A DNA stretch of 64,000 nucleotides from Cyrtodaria siliqua. Taxonomy: Eukaryota > Mollusca > Bivalvia > Adapedonta > Hiatellidae. The notes beneath the pieces are model-generated. The model was given only the letters and a program-made list of their open reading frames with translations, ran no database searches and was not told the DNA's origin. Of this stretch, positions 9,995 to 20,623 are shown in pieces. Position numbers and translations under genes: made by a program. The stretch is from the NCBI GenBank assembly GCA_037043455.1, contig JAWPHD010001209.1, forward strand, positions 186,001 to 250,000, read 5' to 3'. Positions within the stretch are counted from its first letter, which is position 1; the number at the start of each line of letters is the position of its first letter.

Positions 9995-12759
9995 TATAGT
10001 ATTTATCTATCTATCTATCTTCCTTTAATTCCAAACCCTCATGGGGACCTAGGAATGGCGCACGTCTATCTGACATAGGCGTGTTAATAGAATAAAAGTA
10101 AGCAAGTAAAGATTAAAAATAAAAACAACTCTGGGGCTACTTATGGCGAGTCATGTTCCACTATGCTAACTTCAGAGTTGAACAGCTCTATATAATTATT
10201 GAGTAGGAAGGGGATATCTGAGGGAAGGGCATTCCAGTGAACTATTGTTCGGGGGGAAATACGAATACTTATAATAGTCGGATGTCGTGCCTATTACTCT
10301 AAATTGAAGTGGATGTAGATGTCTAGATCGTCTGTTCGTCATTGTCATATAGTCCTCAAGTGGGATAGCTACAAGACTGTTGGTGATCGTGTAGCAGAGG
10401 GAGAGTCTACTATCTATACGTCGCTGGTGAAGTCTTCTATTTCAAGGAGTGGAGCATCTCTATGATGCTTGAAGTCTGTCCATAGTCGTGTTTTGCCCAT
10501 CGAGCTGCCCTGCGTTGGACAGCTTCGATCTGGTTTATGTAACATTCATTGTGGGGAGACCAGACATTGGAGCAGTACTCGAGCTGCGGTCGGACTAACG
10601 TTTTTCAGGCCATAGACGTAAATGGTTCTGAGTGTACTTTGATGTTTCTGCGAAGGAATCCTAATGTTTGATTTGCTTTCTTGGTGATTCTGTATATGTG
10701 TGTGTTCCACGTTAGATCGTCTGAGATGTAAACGCCAAGATATTTTGCTGATGTTGTTGCTTTGAGTTTTGTATTATGGAGGTAATATGAAGTGGCTATG
10801 GGTGTTTTAGACTTGGTGATATGGATGACTTGGCATTTTGTGGGTTTAAATTCCATTTTGTTTCCCATTTTTCAAGTTTGGTTAGATAATTTTGTAGTGT
10901 TTCTGATTGTTTTTCTGAAGTGATTGTAATGTATATGGCAGTGTCATCTGCAAATAGCCTAACCCGGGAATTGACATCTATTTGGAGGTCATTTATATAT
11001 GCAAGAAACAGTATTGGGCCGAGGACAGATCTTTGTGGCACTCCAGAAGAAACAGGTAATGATGATGACGTGGATCCGTTGATAACCACCCTCTGTGTGC
11101 GGTTGTCTAAGAATGACTTTATCCATATGAGAGTATTCCCTCTGATCCCATATTCACTCAGCATGAGAATCAGTTCTCATGGCTGACCTTATCAAATGCT
11201 TTGCTGAAATCAAGTAGAATCAGGTATATTTGTTTCTTGGAGTGAACACCTTTGAATAGTTAATCCATAAGCATTATGAGCTGCGTTTCACACGACCGTT
11301 TTTCACGGAAACCATGTTGTAATTCATAAAAGATTCCTAGTCTATTGAAGTGTTTAACGATTGAGGAGGCGACAATATGTTCTAGGGTTTTACAGAGAAT
11401 GCATATGAGGGAGATAGGTCGGTAGTTTGCAGGGTTGGATTTGTCGCCGTTTTTAAATGCTGGAGTAACATTTGCATTTGTCCATATAGAGGGTAATTCT
11501 CCAGTTTTAACTGATTTCTTGAAAGCTATGTAATGGGTTTCATTTGGTCCGGGCCTGCAGCTTTATATGGGTTTAAAACAGTTTTTTTTTATTCCCTTGG
11601 TGGATATTTCAATTTCAGGCATTTTACTGTGTGCCTTACATTCCTCTTGGATTTGTTGACCGTCATCTCCTAAGTTCTGGAGTTTTATTTTACTTAAGGA
11701 CTTTATGGATAGTGGTGACTTTGGGCTAAATACTGATTATAACTGTTCGTTCAGTAGTATTGTCGCCTTCTTTACATCATGTTGGTGGCAGATGTTGTCC
11801 TTTTTTAAAGGAGCTACACTTGTTGAGTCTTGTTTTGAGTGTTTTGTTTTAGTAGGATGTACACTTTCTTAGTGTTTGGTGTGTTTGTGTTTTGTGTGTT
11901 GTTACTATCTTTGTTTACATTCAGAATGCCTTCAAGATAGTTTGGTATGCAAGTTTTGTTCTTTTGCGTGCTAAGTGTTTGATGTTTTTGTAATGTTCCT
12001 TGTCTTTTGATCTGTTTGATGTGCGTTGCTTTTTGTATAGCCTATCACGTTTTCTATACAGGCGTTTTAGTTCTCGTGTGATCCAGGGGAGTTTGTCCCT
12101 TGTCTGTGTCATTTTGGTTGGCACAAACTTCTGGCATGCTGTATCTAGTGTGTTTGCGAAGTCATTCCAGAGATCTTCGGTGTTGAGTGTGTCATATTTT
12201 TGGGATTTTAACATATCCTGATGATAATCAAGTATCATGGACTTCATCCCATCCCAGTCAGTCATTTTGTATAAGGATATCTGTCTGGGTTTCTGAGGTT
12301 TTAGTTTGGCAGAGACATTAACATCTATCTGGACGATGTCATGGGCACTTAAGCCTGGTATGGTTGTGGTTTTGTTTATGAGTGTGGGGTTGTTTGTGAG
12401 GAAGAGATCAAGAATGTGTTTGTCTATTGTGGGTGTTTTGACCATCTGTTGTAAATTGCTGTCTTTTAGTGTGTTAATGAAATCCCTATAGTAGGTTGGG
12501 TGTTTACAGTCTGGAGTGGTGGACATTTTCTCCCAGTCCATCTTGGGCATGTTGAAATCACCTTCAACCCATATATTTGTGTTTGCTTTTGTGGAAAGTT
12601 CTAGTGATTTGCTGAATTCAAGTGAGCACTGTGGGTCGTGTTCATGTGGTTTATAGTATGCCCCAATGATGAATGGTTTGCATCCTATCAGTTCTATTTT
12701 TATCCACAGGTTTTCACAGTCTGTGCGATACTCTATGATTTCTTGTGCTATTCACCCTT

Positions 12760-15050
12760 TTGTCATTATCAAATCTCGCTCTCGTTTTTCGCGAGTTCGT
12801 TCGGGGTGTCTCAACAATAACTCTGTATAGTGAATATACAGTGTTTATTTGTTTGAGACAAACTTTAGAACGTATCATGCAAAAATATTGTGCGAGTGCT
12901 GTTTCTGGTTGTGTTAGTAATATAAGCTGTCAGACTATTGACCTTTTCTTGGTAAAATGGCTTTTTTATTGGCATTATAATGATACCTTGAAGTTGAAAG
13001 TAGGTAGATGTGCGTTACTCAAAGATCATACTCCTCGTGTTTCGTAAATTATTTAAAGTAATTAACTTTACTTATTGCACTTAAATAAGTAAGTCCCTGC
13101 ATTTAAATCACATTTAACAAGTTTAATATATATATATAACCTTCTTGTAAACAGGAACGGTTCATATTAATATTTTTTACCAGTAGTTTGAGAGTCCAAT
13201 GCTGTAAATGCTGAGTTTTAAATTCACCACTAAAACGTGATAAGTATATACATTCTCCTTCATATAAATATATTCCACAAACGAATATGTATCGCAAAAG
13301 GTCACTTACTGTTGATACTTGTTACGACAATTATTATGTAAAATAATTAACAGGACTCTGCAATATATTGTTATTCCTACCACAGTATAAGATTTCATAA
13401 ATCATAGGACCTACATAGATATATATATAGCCATGCCAAAGACAATTAATGCACAGTTGCTTATGTTCAGTTTATGGCAGGTTGTTTATTGTAGTCAAAA
13501 GAAATAAAGGGTTTCTCCAATAGTAATAATGCGGTACCCCGTGGCTAATTGGCTATCCAAAGCAGGATGTTTCTTTCGATCAAAGAGGCAATAAATAACA
13601 AACACTGGCTACCCGTGGTGTGTTGACATCATATATTTACAGTATACATTGTGTAATATTTTATGCATACATGTTTTATGTATAACGTGGGAAAGCTGTT
13701 TGTCGTTGTGTTATTAATATGAGCTGTCAGATTATTGAATTTGCCGGTGTTAAATGTGGTGTTTATTTGTAATTATGATGATATTTTGAAACCGAAAGTA
13801 GGTAGCCTGTACGTTACCTAAGATACTGTTGATGTTCCTGACGTTACTCGAAGATAATACTTATTGTGTTTCATAACTTGATTTAAAGGTTCGTTTATCT
13901 GCAAGACCGATGTAAAATGTGACACGAAATACTTAATTTCGAATTAAATTTAAATAACAAACAAGCATGCAACAGACTTAGGTGTTTTGTTGTGTTTTTT
14001 TTTGATAAATCCGACTGAACGTAATCTATTTGTAATGTGTTTAGTTTCACAAATGCATACTATAAATAAAATTGAAAATTAAAACAGTTAGCTGAAGTTA
14101 TTCTTTTACCCTCGTCGTATGGCACAAATTAAAATATGACAAAATTATAGTAAATATCTGATCTCAACACACCACGCGTAGCCAGTGTTTGTGATTTATG
14201 GCCTCTATGATCTGAACAAACATCCTGCTTAGGACAGCCAATTAGCCACGGGGTATCGCATTATTATGATTGGAGAAACCCCTTAACTTTTGATTGCAAT
14301 AAACAACCTGTAATAAAACTCAACATAAGCGACTGTTCAGTTAATTGCTTTTAGCATGGCTACATATCTATGTTGGTCTTATAATTTATGAAATCTTATC
14401 GTAGGAATAAAAAATATATTGCAGAGTTATGTTAATTATTTTATATATGTCGTAACAATTATCAATTCGCTTGTGGAATATACTTTTATGAACATTATCA
14501 GGGAGTAAGTGTTATCAGGAATAAGTATACTATAATCCATGACTTTATTTAAAGGAGAATTTATAGACTTTCAAACTACTGATGCTTAATTATCCTTTTA
14601 TTTTTTATTTTATAACTGGTAGACAAGATTAATATGAACCGTTCCTGTTTACAAGAAAGTTATACTGTATATATAACTTGGTAAATATGATTAAAATGCA
14701 GGGACGTATTTAAGTGTAACAAGTAAAGTTAATTACTTTAAATAATTTATTAAACACGAGGTTTATGATCTTTGAGTAACGCACATCTACTTACTTTCGG
14801 TTTCAAGATATCGTTATAATGGCAATAAAAAAGTCATTTTACCCAGAAAATGTCAATATTTCGACAGCTTATATTACTAACACAACTAGAAACAGCACTC
14901 GCATGACATTTTTGCATGATACGTTCTAAAATGTGTCTAAAACAAATAAACACGGTATACTCACTATACAGAGTTAGTGTTGAGACACCCAAACTCGAAA
15001 TCTCGCGAAAAACGAGAGCGAGATTTGATAATGGCAAAATCGAGAATTAT
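12760..15050. mobile_element. Long-arm foldback element inserted in the CR1-like LINE
   Basis: The left arm (about 12,760-13,650) and right arm (about 14,150-15,050) are reverse complements over roughly 890 bp: CATTATCAAATCTCGCTCTC, GAACGTATCATGCAAAAAT and GTAAACAGGAACGGTTCATA appear in one and inverted in the other. The ~500-bp centre contains a further, direct, diverged copy of part of the arm (13,690-13,885 resembles 12,898-13,050). No transposase is encoded. It interrupts the LINE endonuclease, so it is younger than that LINE. The ends are uncertain by about 15 bp and I could not settle a target duplication. Confidence 0.8.
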
Positions 15051-15138
15051 CGAAACCTGGACTGCGATAAAAACGCCGCCCCCATTTTGACCTATTTTAT
15101 CTTTTCTGTATGTGTTGGGTTTTAGCCAGGATTCAGTG

Positions 15139-15618
15139 CCTATTATGCAATCTCCACGCAGAGTTATCGTTCCTTGCACTCACATATATCTCTGCTAACT
15201 ACTAAATTACAAGATTTTGCTAAAACCTGTTAAATTGAAATATGTTTGCCTGAATCTTATTTACTTCTTGTGTACATATAATTTTCAGAATATCTGCAAA
15301 TTAGATGTTGCAAGATTTGAAATAATGCATGAAAACAATTTAGTTTTAATCGGGACTATTTTACTATAAAAATAAAACGTACTTTGGTCTCATCAATCGA
15401 AATGCATATGTAAACATTTCAAACCATAGAAATAAAAATTGAAATTATTTAATATAGGTCTATATTTTATCTTTGCAGATCACGTAAAGGATTTATTATA
15501 AACATCGTCATAACTTTTGTTGAATAATCACGTGACCTAACCGTTCATCCTACTTCCTTTGACGTTGACAGAGTCAAACGAGGAACGAGTGTACTGTGGG
15601 TAGAGATTGCCTATTATG
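15139..15618. mobile_element. 462-bp MITE with 9-bp target duplication
   Basis: The insert 15,148-15,609 is flanked by CCTATTATG at 15,139-15,147 and 15,610-15,618. Its ends are imperfect inverted repeats: CAATCTCCACGCAGAG at the left and the reverse complement of CTGTGGGTAGAGATTG at the right. Removing it restores the LINE frame ADIIIG-TESWL exactly, which proves both the insertion and its boundaries. A 9-bp duplication fits MuDR-like transposition; no transposase is encoded. Confidence 0.88.
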
Positions 15619-16098
15619 ATGTCTGCTTTTGTTGAGTTGACCAAGTTTTCATATTCTTTTTTTTTGTCTACTATTGATTTTTGCAACTTATGACCAGCAC
15701 TTTTAGTAACCTTTTGATTTTGTTTTGTTTAGATGTCTTTGGCTGGGTTGCTTTTTGTTTGGAGATTGGTGTTGAAGTAAGTGTATGTTGTGTTGTTTTG
15801 ATGGGTGTGTTGCTAGGCTTTCATATGGGTTTGTTGTTTCGAATGAGTCTAAGCTACGCGTTAGGTTGGATGCGACATTAATGTTATCGCAAGCCAAGCA
15901 TTGCCAGACACTGGATTTGCTCGAGTCATTACCAAGTCTGTCATAAATGCTGTCAGTTATGTTTTGACAGTCAGCATGGTACCATGTGAGGCAGGAGTCA
16001 CATTCGACACATTTGCAGGTCCATGTAACTTGGGTATGACAACTTCCACATGGGAAGATTGTCGAATTGTTTCCGTCTAGTACTACTTGTACTTGCGT

Positions 16099-16122
16099 TC
16101 GTCCAGGGTTTGACTCGACATT
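16099..16122 (-). other. Decayed 2A-like ribosome-skipping motif
   Basis: The LINE frame reads SYGVKLKTSFNVESNPGR immediately before the PHD finger. The known 2A consensus is D(V/I)ExNPGP; here six of eight positions agree, D is N and the last P is R. Molluscan CR1/L2-type LINEs are known to carry functional 2A motifs in this position. Loss of the final Pro predicts no ribosome skipping in this copy. Confidence 0.6.
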
Positions 16123-16211
16123 AAAAGAAGTTTTTAATTTAACCCCGTAACTACAATGTCTCAGTCTGTTACACGGAATTTGATTGGACTAGACTTTTGA
16201 CCCTGTTAATT

Positions 16212-16393
16212 AACAATGCAGGTGCACCCATATTTATAGGTGCACCTGTAAAATTGTAGATGCGCCTATATATTCTATAGGTGCACCTATATATTTTACG
16301 GGTGCACCTACAATTTTATAGATGAACCTACAATTTTACAGGTGCACCAATAAAAAGTATAGATGCACCTATACTTTTTATAGGTGCACCTAC
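16212..16393. repeat. Array of GGTGCACC palindromes
   Basis: About nine units of the self-complementary octamer GGTGCACC or one-base variants recur every ~20 bp, separated by AT spacers that pair with each other (CTATATATTC, CAATTTTA, AAAAGTATAG). The whole block can fold into alternative hairpins. It lies just upstream of the LINE N terminus, with no gene attached. Confidence 0.8.
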
Positions 16394-16597
16394 ATTTGTA
16401 GTTTTGACCCCGATCGTACCCCATTATACGGATGCTCAAAGATTTCTCCCATTCCCAAGCGTTTATCGAAATTAATCTGACAGTAAATCGCTTAGAAGAT
16501 TGTTTTGTCAGACATTGGTTTCTTTTAGAGCTGCAAATTAGGTAATAAAACAGTTATTTCATGGGTGTTTTGGGAACAGTGAAAACTATTGTCCCTC

Positions 16598-16680
16598 GGA
16601 ATCGGGGATGACATTTAGAACTGTTGCCCTCGGCCTATCGGCCTCTGGCAACTGAACAGTTCTAAAGTCGTCCCGATGCT
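16598..16680. repeat. Hairpin with GGCC-rich centre
   Basis: CGGGGATGACATTTAGAACTGTT pairs with the inverted GAACAGTTCTAAAGTCGTCC side; the centre is CCTCGGCCTATCGGCCTCTGG. It immediately precedes the 16,720-17,370 repeat block and may be its end. Confidence 0.7.
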
Positions 16681-16719
16681 CCAAGATGGTCTTAATACCC
16701 CGAAAACAGGGGCCATCAT

Positions 16720-17370
16720 CAAATTTGCTGCAAAGCTGCGGCAAAGCTGCGGCAAAGAAGTTTGCGGCGAAGTTGCGGTACACTTTTACCATGAAAATGA
16801 GGTCTGCGGCAAAGTTGCAGCAAACAAATATGCAAACGAGCTTCTGGTGATGTTCTGGCGATGTTCACTGACTTTGCCGCAGACCTCATTTGCATGGTAA
16901 AAGTGTACTGCAACTTTGCAGCAAACTTCTTTTGCATAACACTTTCAGCTGTAATTTTCTGGTGATGTTTTGGCGATTTTTGCTGCAACTTTGCCGCAGA
17001 CCTCATTTACATAGTAAAAGTGTGCGGCAACTTTGCAGCAAATTTCATTTGCATAAAATGTTTCTCTGCAATGTTCTGGCGATGATTGTGGTGATGTTTG
17101 CTGCAAAAAAAATAAAATCGGAATGGTAAAGTTTGTCGCGATGTTGTGGCAAACAAAAAAACTGCAAGTAAGTTTGTGGTGATGTTATGGTGAACTTCTG
17201 GCAAATGTATAGCTTTTTGGTGAGTTTGTGGCAAATTCGCCAAAGATTACCATGGTGTTAAACAGTTTGCGGCAACATCGCCGCCAGTGGCGAACACTGG
17301 CGAACAATTGGCGAACAAAATTGTTCTCTGCAAGCTTGCAGCAAACCTTCTCATTTGGTGAGAGGGCCAC
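16720..17370. repeat. GCAAA/TTTGC-rich repeat block in both orientations
   Basis: Diverged units of about 118 bp (for example 16,876-16,990 and 16,994-17,105) share GCCGCAGACCTCATTT, TAGTAAAAGTGT and TTTGCAGCAAA. The segment 16,720-16,815 holds the same words inverted. Open frames on both strands here are by-products of the repeated words and are not proposed as genes. Confidence 0.65.
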
Positions 17371-18192
17371 CCCTCAAAACATGCTAAAAAAGCAATTTTA
17401 GCAATATTTCAAATGTCAATAAATAAAAAAAAAGAATTTTCCTAAGCATATCAGGGTCATTTCTGCACTCACCATGCTCTTGCATATCAGGAAATTCTAA
17501 ATTTTAAATAGCTTTGCCGGCTTTTTAAAAAGTTATTCCATGCTGATCACCCCGCGAGTCAAAAGCAGCCATTTTACCTGCTTTTTGGAAGCCTTTGATA
17601 GTTTCGCATTTTTCTATTTATAGCCTCCAAAAAACCGAAAGAATACATATTCCAATACACCAAAATAAACTTAGAAGTACTCAAAACTGAAAAAAACCCA
17701 CATCAAACATGCACTTCATAATTATTATAAATACCATCCATGGACCTAAAAGATGCTTAGTTGATTTCTTTCTGATTTACAAAGTGAGGCGTGCCCACTT
17801 AGTGTCATGTTACGGTAAAGTCGGTAGGTGGGGAAATTTTAACCACTGCAGTCTGCTGTTGCCAAATTTCCAAGAAATGTGCGCGTTTTTATTTAGAACT
17901 CAGATGTTGAACGGTGATTATAGATTCACTTCTTTTTATTAAGTTCTGAAAAATGGTTTGGCGTAGGAACAGGGTGGGGCCGAATAATCTGAGAGTGTAG
18001 GGGTGGTGGGGGAGAGGGGTGGGGGGGGGGGGGAAAGAGTGAATGACCAGAATATGTTGAAAGGGTCCGGGCGGCAGAGTATGTTTTGGCTACCACTCCA
18101 CTCCCTGCCTCCCCGCCCCCTCAATATTTTGCCAAAATATTTGTGGATCCCAAAATTGTACAGTCTAGTGGCAAAAAATACATTGTAATTAA
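17371..18192. other. Gene-free spacer with G-rich tract
   Basis: No coding signal is seen. A G-rich tract including a run of more than ten G lies at about 18,000-18,035, followed by a C-rich stretch near 18,090-18,120. Confidence 0.5.
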
Positions 18193-18815
18193 GGAATAAT
18201 AAATACGTACCTGTGTTTTATCGGTGAATAAAATACAGTTAGGAGTTTGGATGGATTCGTAGTAATTAAATCACGAGCGCGTTAGCACGAGTTAATTACT
18301 CGCATCGGAACGATTCTATTTGATTCTAACATAACAATAACCCCATTGTTTACGCTATTGTGGGGGCACGATATATTATCTCGGAGGTCAAGGTAATCAG
18401 ACTGCTATGTTCCATTGGGCGCCCCCATATGCAAAGCACTGCGCCGTACAATATGCTTTAATACACTAGTATCACGTGACAAACAATTTAGTCATTGCTT
18501 ACGTCATATAGCTTGCGCTGTATGACGTCAAACGTTCTGCTTATTAAAGTGTACTGATGCATATGATGGGTTTATATCGGGTGTGTGCAATGTTTGGGAG
18601 CATGGCAAGTTTGTTGTAATTAACATTGCATTACAATTACTGTTGAGTTTGTCTTTGTGACGTATATTTACAAAGTGAAAACGTCATGTAATGTGGCGCT
18701 TCCAACGGATGAAATAAACGTAGGGAATTAATGGAAAAGCTGTATTTTATCGTAGAATAACATAGTGGGCTCTCTTCTTTGTGTATATGAAAGACTGCGC
18801 AGGTCGTGTTAGAAT
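18193..18815. repeat. Dispersed repeat copy 2 (inverted mate of 6840-7516)
   Basis: The reverse complement matches 6840-7516 block by block, including GAAGACTGCGCAGGTCGTGT with its counterpart and TATGACGTCAAACGTTC. It lacks the first hairpin arm found in copy 1. It is non-coding. Confidence 0.7.
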
Positions 18816-19219
18816 TAATGTTAAAAACAGAAATAAACATGATAATCCAGCCAGGAGAAAATACACTTGTAATCTGGTGAAAATGAGCATATACACAAAT
18901 ATCATAAACACAACTAAATGCATATCAGCTGGAATTATTTTATTGTTTAAAATAAAAATAATAATGCCATAAGAAACAAGACAGGAAAGAATACATACTT
19001 TAATAGAAATTTTCTAAGTTCAAGACCTGAAACACAGATTAAAATGCACATGTTATACTTCATATTGACTAACCGATTATAACTGATGTTGGATCGGTTA
19101 CATCCAATCAATGGTAACCAATTATCCATTGTAAGTTTCAACCGATTGCCCATCACTAGTAACTGGCAGATGAATGATATAATTTGGATCTTGATACCTC
19201 GTTTTTGCAGCGTATTAGC
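18816..19219. other. Gene-free AT-rich spacer
   Basis: No gene or classed repeat is seen; a few GGTTA/TAACC words repeat around 19,070-19,130. Confidence 0.4.
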
Positions 19220-19231
19220 ACACTTTTGAAA

Positions 19232-19530
19232 TGAAATGAATGTTGTTTAACGGCTTATCAACACAGTATATGTTATTTAGAGCCGCCCCAGAGAGAGGGG
19301 AAGGATACATAGGAATCCGGGAACCTGCCCTACTCTTATTATCGAATAGATTCCTATGGTTATTTAACGTGCTCGGAGGACCGCCCGGTTTCCGTCCCCA
19401 TCCGACGGACGAGGCTAAGGGAAAGTGTCTTGCCCAAGAACACACCGACGGAACTCAGTGATACCACGGAGGATTGAACCCGGGGCCTCCGGTTACAAAT
19501 CCGCCACGCTACCGACTGCGCCACGCCAGT
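19232..19530 (-). mobile_element. Complete tRNA-derived SINE with 12-bp target duplication
   Basis: On the minus strand the head shows a perfect A box TGGCGCAGTCGG (19,512-19,523) and a near-perfect B box GGTTCAATCC (19,471-19,480), the internal promoter of RNA polymerase III. The body follows with TTCTTGGGCAAGACACTTT and ends in ATTCATTTCATTTC-like sequence. The direct repeat ACACTTTTGAAA flanks it at 19,220-19,231 and 19,531-19,542, the mark of target-primed insertion. A second, headless copy lies at 21,850-21,926. Confidence 0.85.
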
Positions 19531-19542
19531 ACACTTTTGAAA

Positions 19543-20239
19543 AAAGTATATAGTACGCGTCTAATTTCGAATTCTTTTCAGTTCATGGAGATAATTGTTC
19601 AATGTGGTGTGCCTGAATAGAAAATGGCTATTCTGTGGTCTAAACTGATAATATTTTATCTTTCTTGCACTATTTATGATTTTATCATTACCAACCTCCC
19701 AAGGCACATTATTATTGATACTATAACAACACGTAAATAACGTGTATTTAAGAATTGATTCACTAATTTTCGGTATTCCTGGGGTTTTAATGACGGTAGT
19801 GGTTGGCAAATTTACCATAAATGCAAAGTGAATGGAAAATTTACCATAAAGCTATTTATGGTAAAGTTGCCATTCACTATACACCACCGTTCAAACCCCA
19901 ATATTTACATTTCTAGTGCATTGACCTCAAATGAAACACGTTTAAATTCCCAGTGTAAAAGCACTTTTACGTTTTGGGCAGAGCTAAAGCAAACAAGGAA
20001 TAGTTTATTCATTTGATTAACTTGAGAACTATCGTAAGTTGCTATGGAAAAGCATGCAAGGTTGGTAACGTCACTGTTACCAAGTACATACAAGGATTAA
20101 ATTTAAATTCGATATTTTTACCGGTTATAAAAAACATAAGCAGTTTAAAGTTAGCGAGAAGTGTCTTGGACTTCACACACTTTAAACTAGCCTAATATTT
20201 TGCATAGCCTGTCGAAAGATCTAAATATTGAATTAACAA
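19543..20239. other. Gene-free spacer with small palindromes
   Basis: The word TTTACCATAAA recurs in both orientations at about 19,805-19,880 and can fold. An 85-codon minus-strand frame at 19,561-19,818 has no recognisable motif and is not proposed as a gene. Confidence 0.45.
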
Positions 20240-20590
20240 GAGGCCCAAGAGGGCATGCGGACGCTCTACTGGCTAACATGGCTCTTATAACATCAATGGA
20301 GCGAGTGACTGCCAGTTACTTTTTTTTTGAAAGTTTCGGGCAAAAAAACAGCTTTTTAACTAAATCAAGGGCCATATAACTGAAGAATCTGGTAAATTTT
20401 GGTAAAGATCAGATGAATAATGAAGGCCCTACCATATTAACGAGGCAAAATATAGCATTTTTGACTAAATCAAGAGCCATAACTCCTCTGTTACTGGTCC
20501 GACTGGTCCAACACAGAGCTAAAAAATCATAAAAATAAGTAAATAAAAAAAAAAAAATCAAAATCAAAATAAATAAAAATAAATAAAAAT

Positions 20591-20623
<33 letters not shown>

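Larger units (their letters stand above)
9998..16195 (-). pseudogene. CR1-like LINE with PHD finger, APE and RT, split by two insertions
   Basis: A nearly full-length but broken non-LTR retrotransposon. In reading order on the minus strand: a 2A-like NVESNPGR (16,099-16,122); a PHD-type finger with PCGSC, CVECDSC, WYHADC and WQCLAC (about 15,885-16,065); the start of the APE endonuclease with ADIIIG and TESWLKP, then GGGVFIAV (15,640 down to 15,050); more APE with GAYYKP and EGDFNMP (12,750-12,540); RT with YRPISL, LDFSKAFDK, SGVPQRSVLGPILF and LFADDTAIY (11,450-10,930), then KYLGVYI (near 10,730); and a C terminus with EYCSNVWSPH and an eroded tail, ending in a TATC microsatellite. RT catalytic Asp residues remain but several stops and frameshifts occur. 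12,760-15,050 and 15,148-15,609 are later insertions. The domain set fits the CR1/L2 group. Confidence 0.85.

Noticed and set aside
12745..15179. Open frames in the foldback arms (12,745-13,047; 14,834-15,179) as genes
   Set aside because: They are the same arm sequence read on both strands plus a little LINE coding sequence; no independent coding evidence.
19450..19530. Functional tRNA gene
   Set aside because: A and B boxes are present but the segment continues into a SINE body with target duplications; no mature cloverleaf end is evident.
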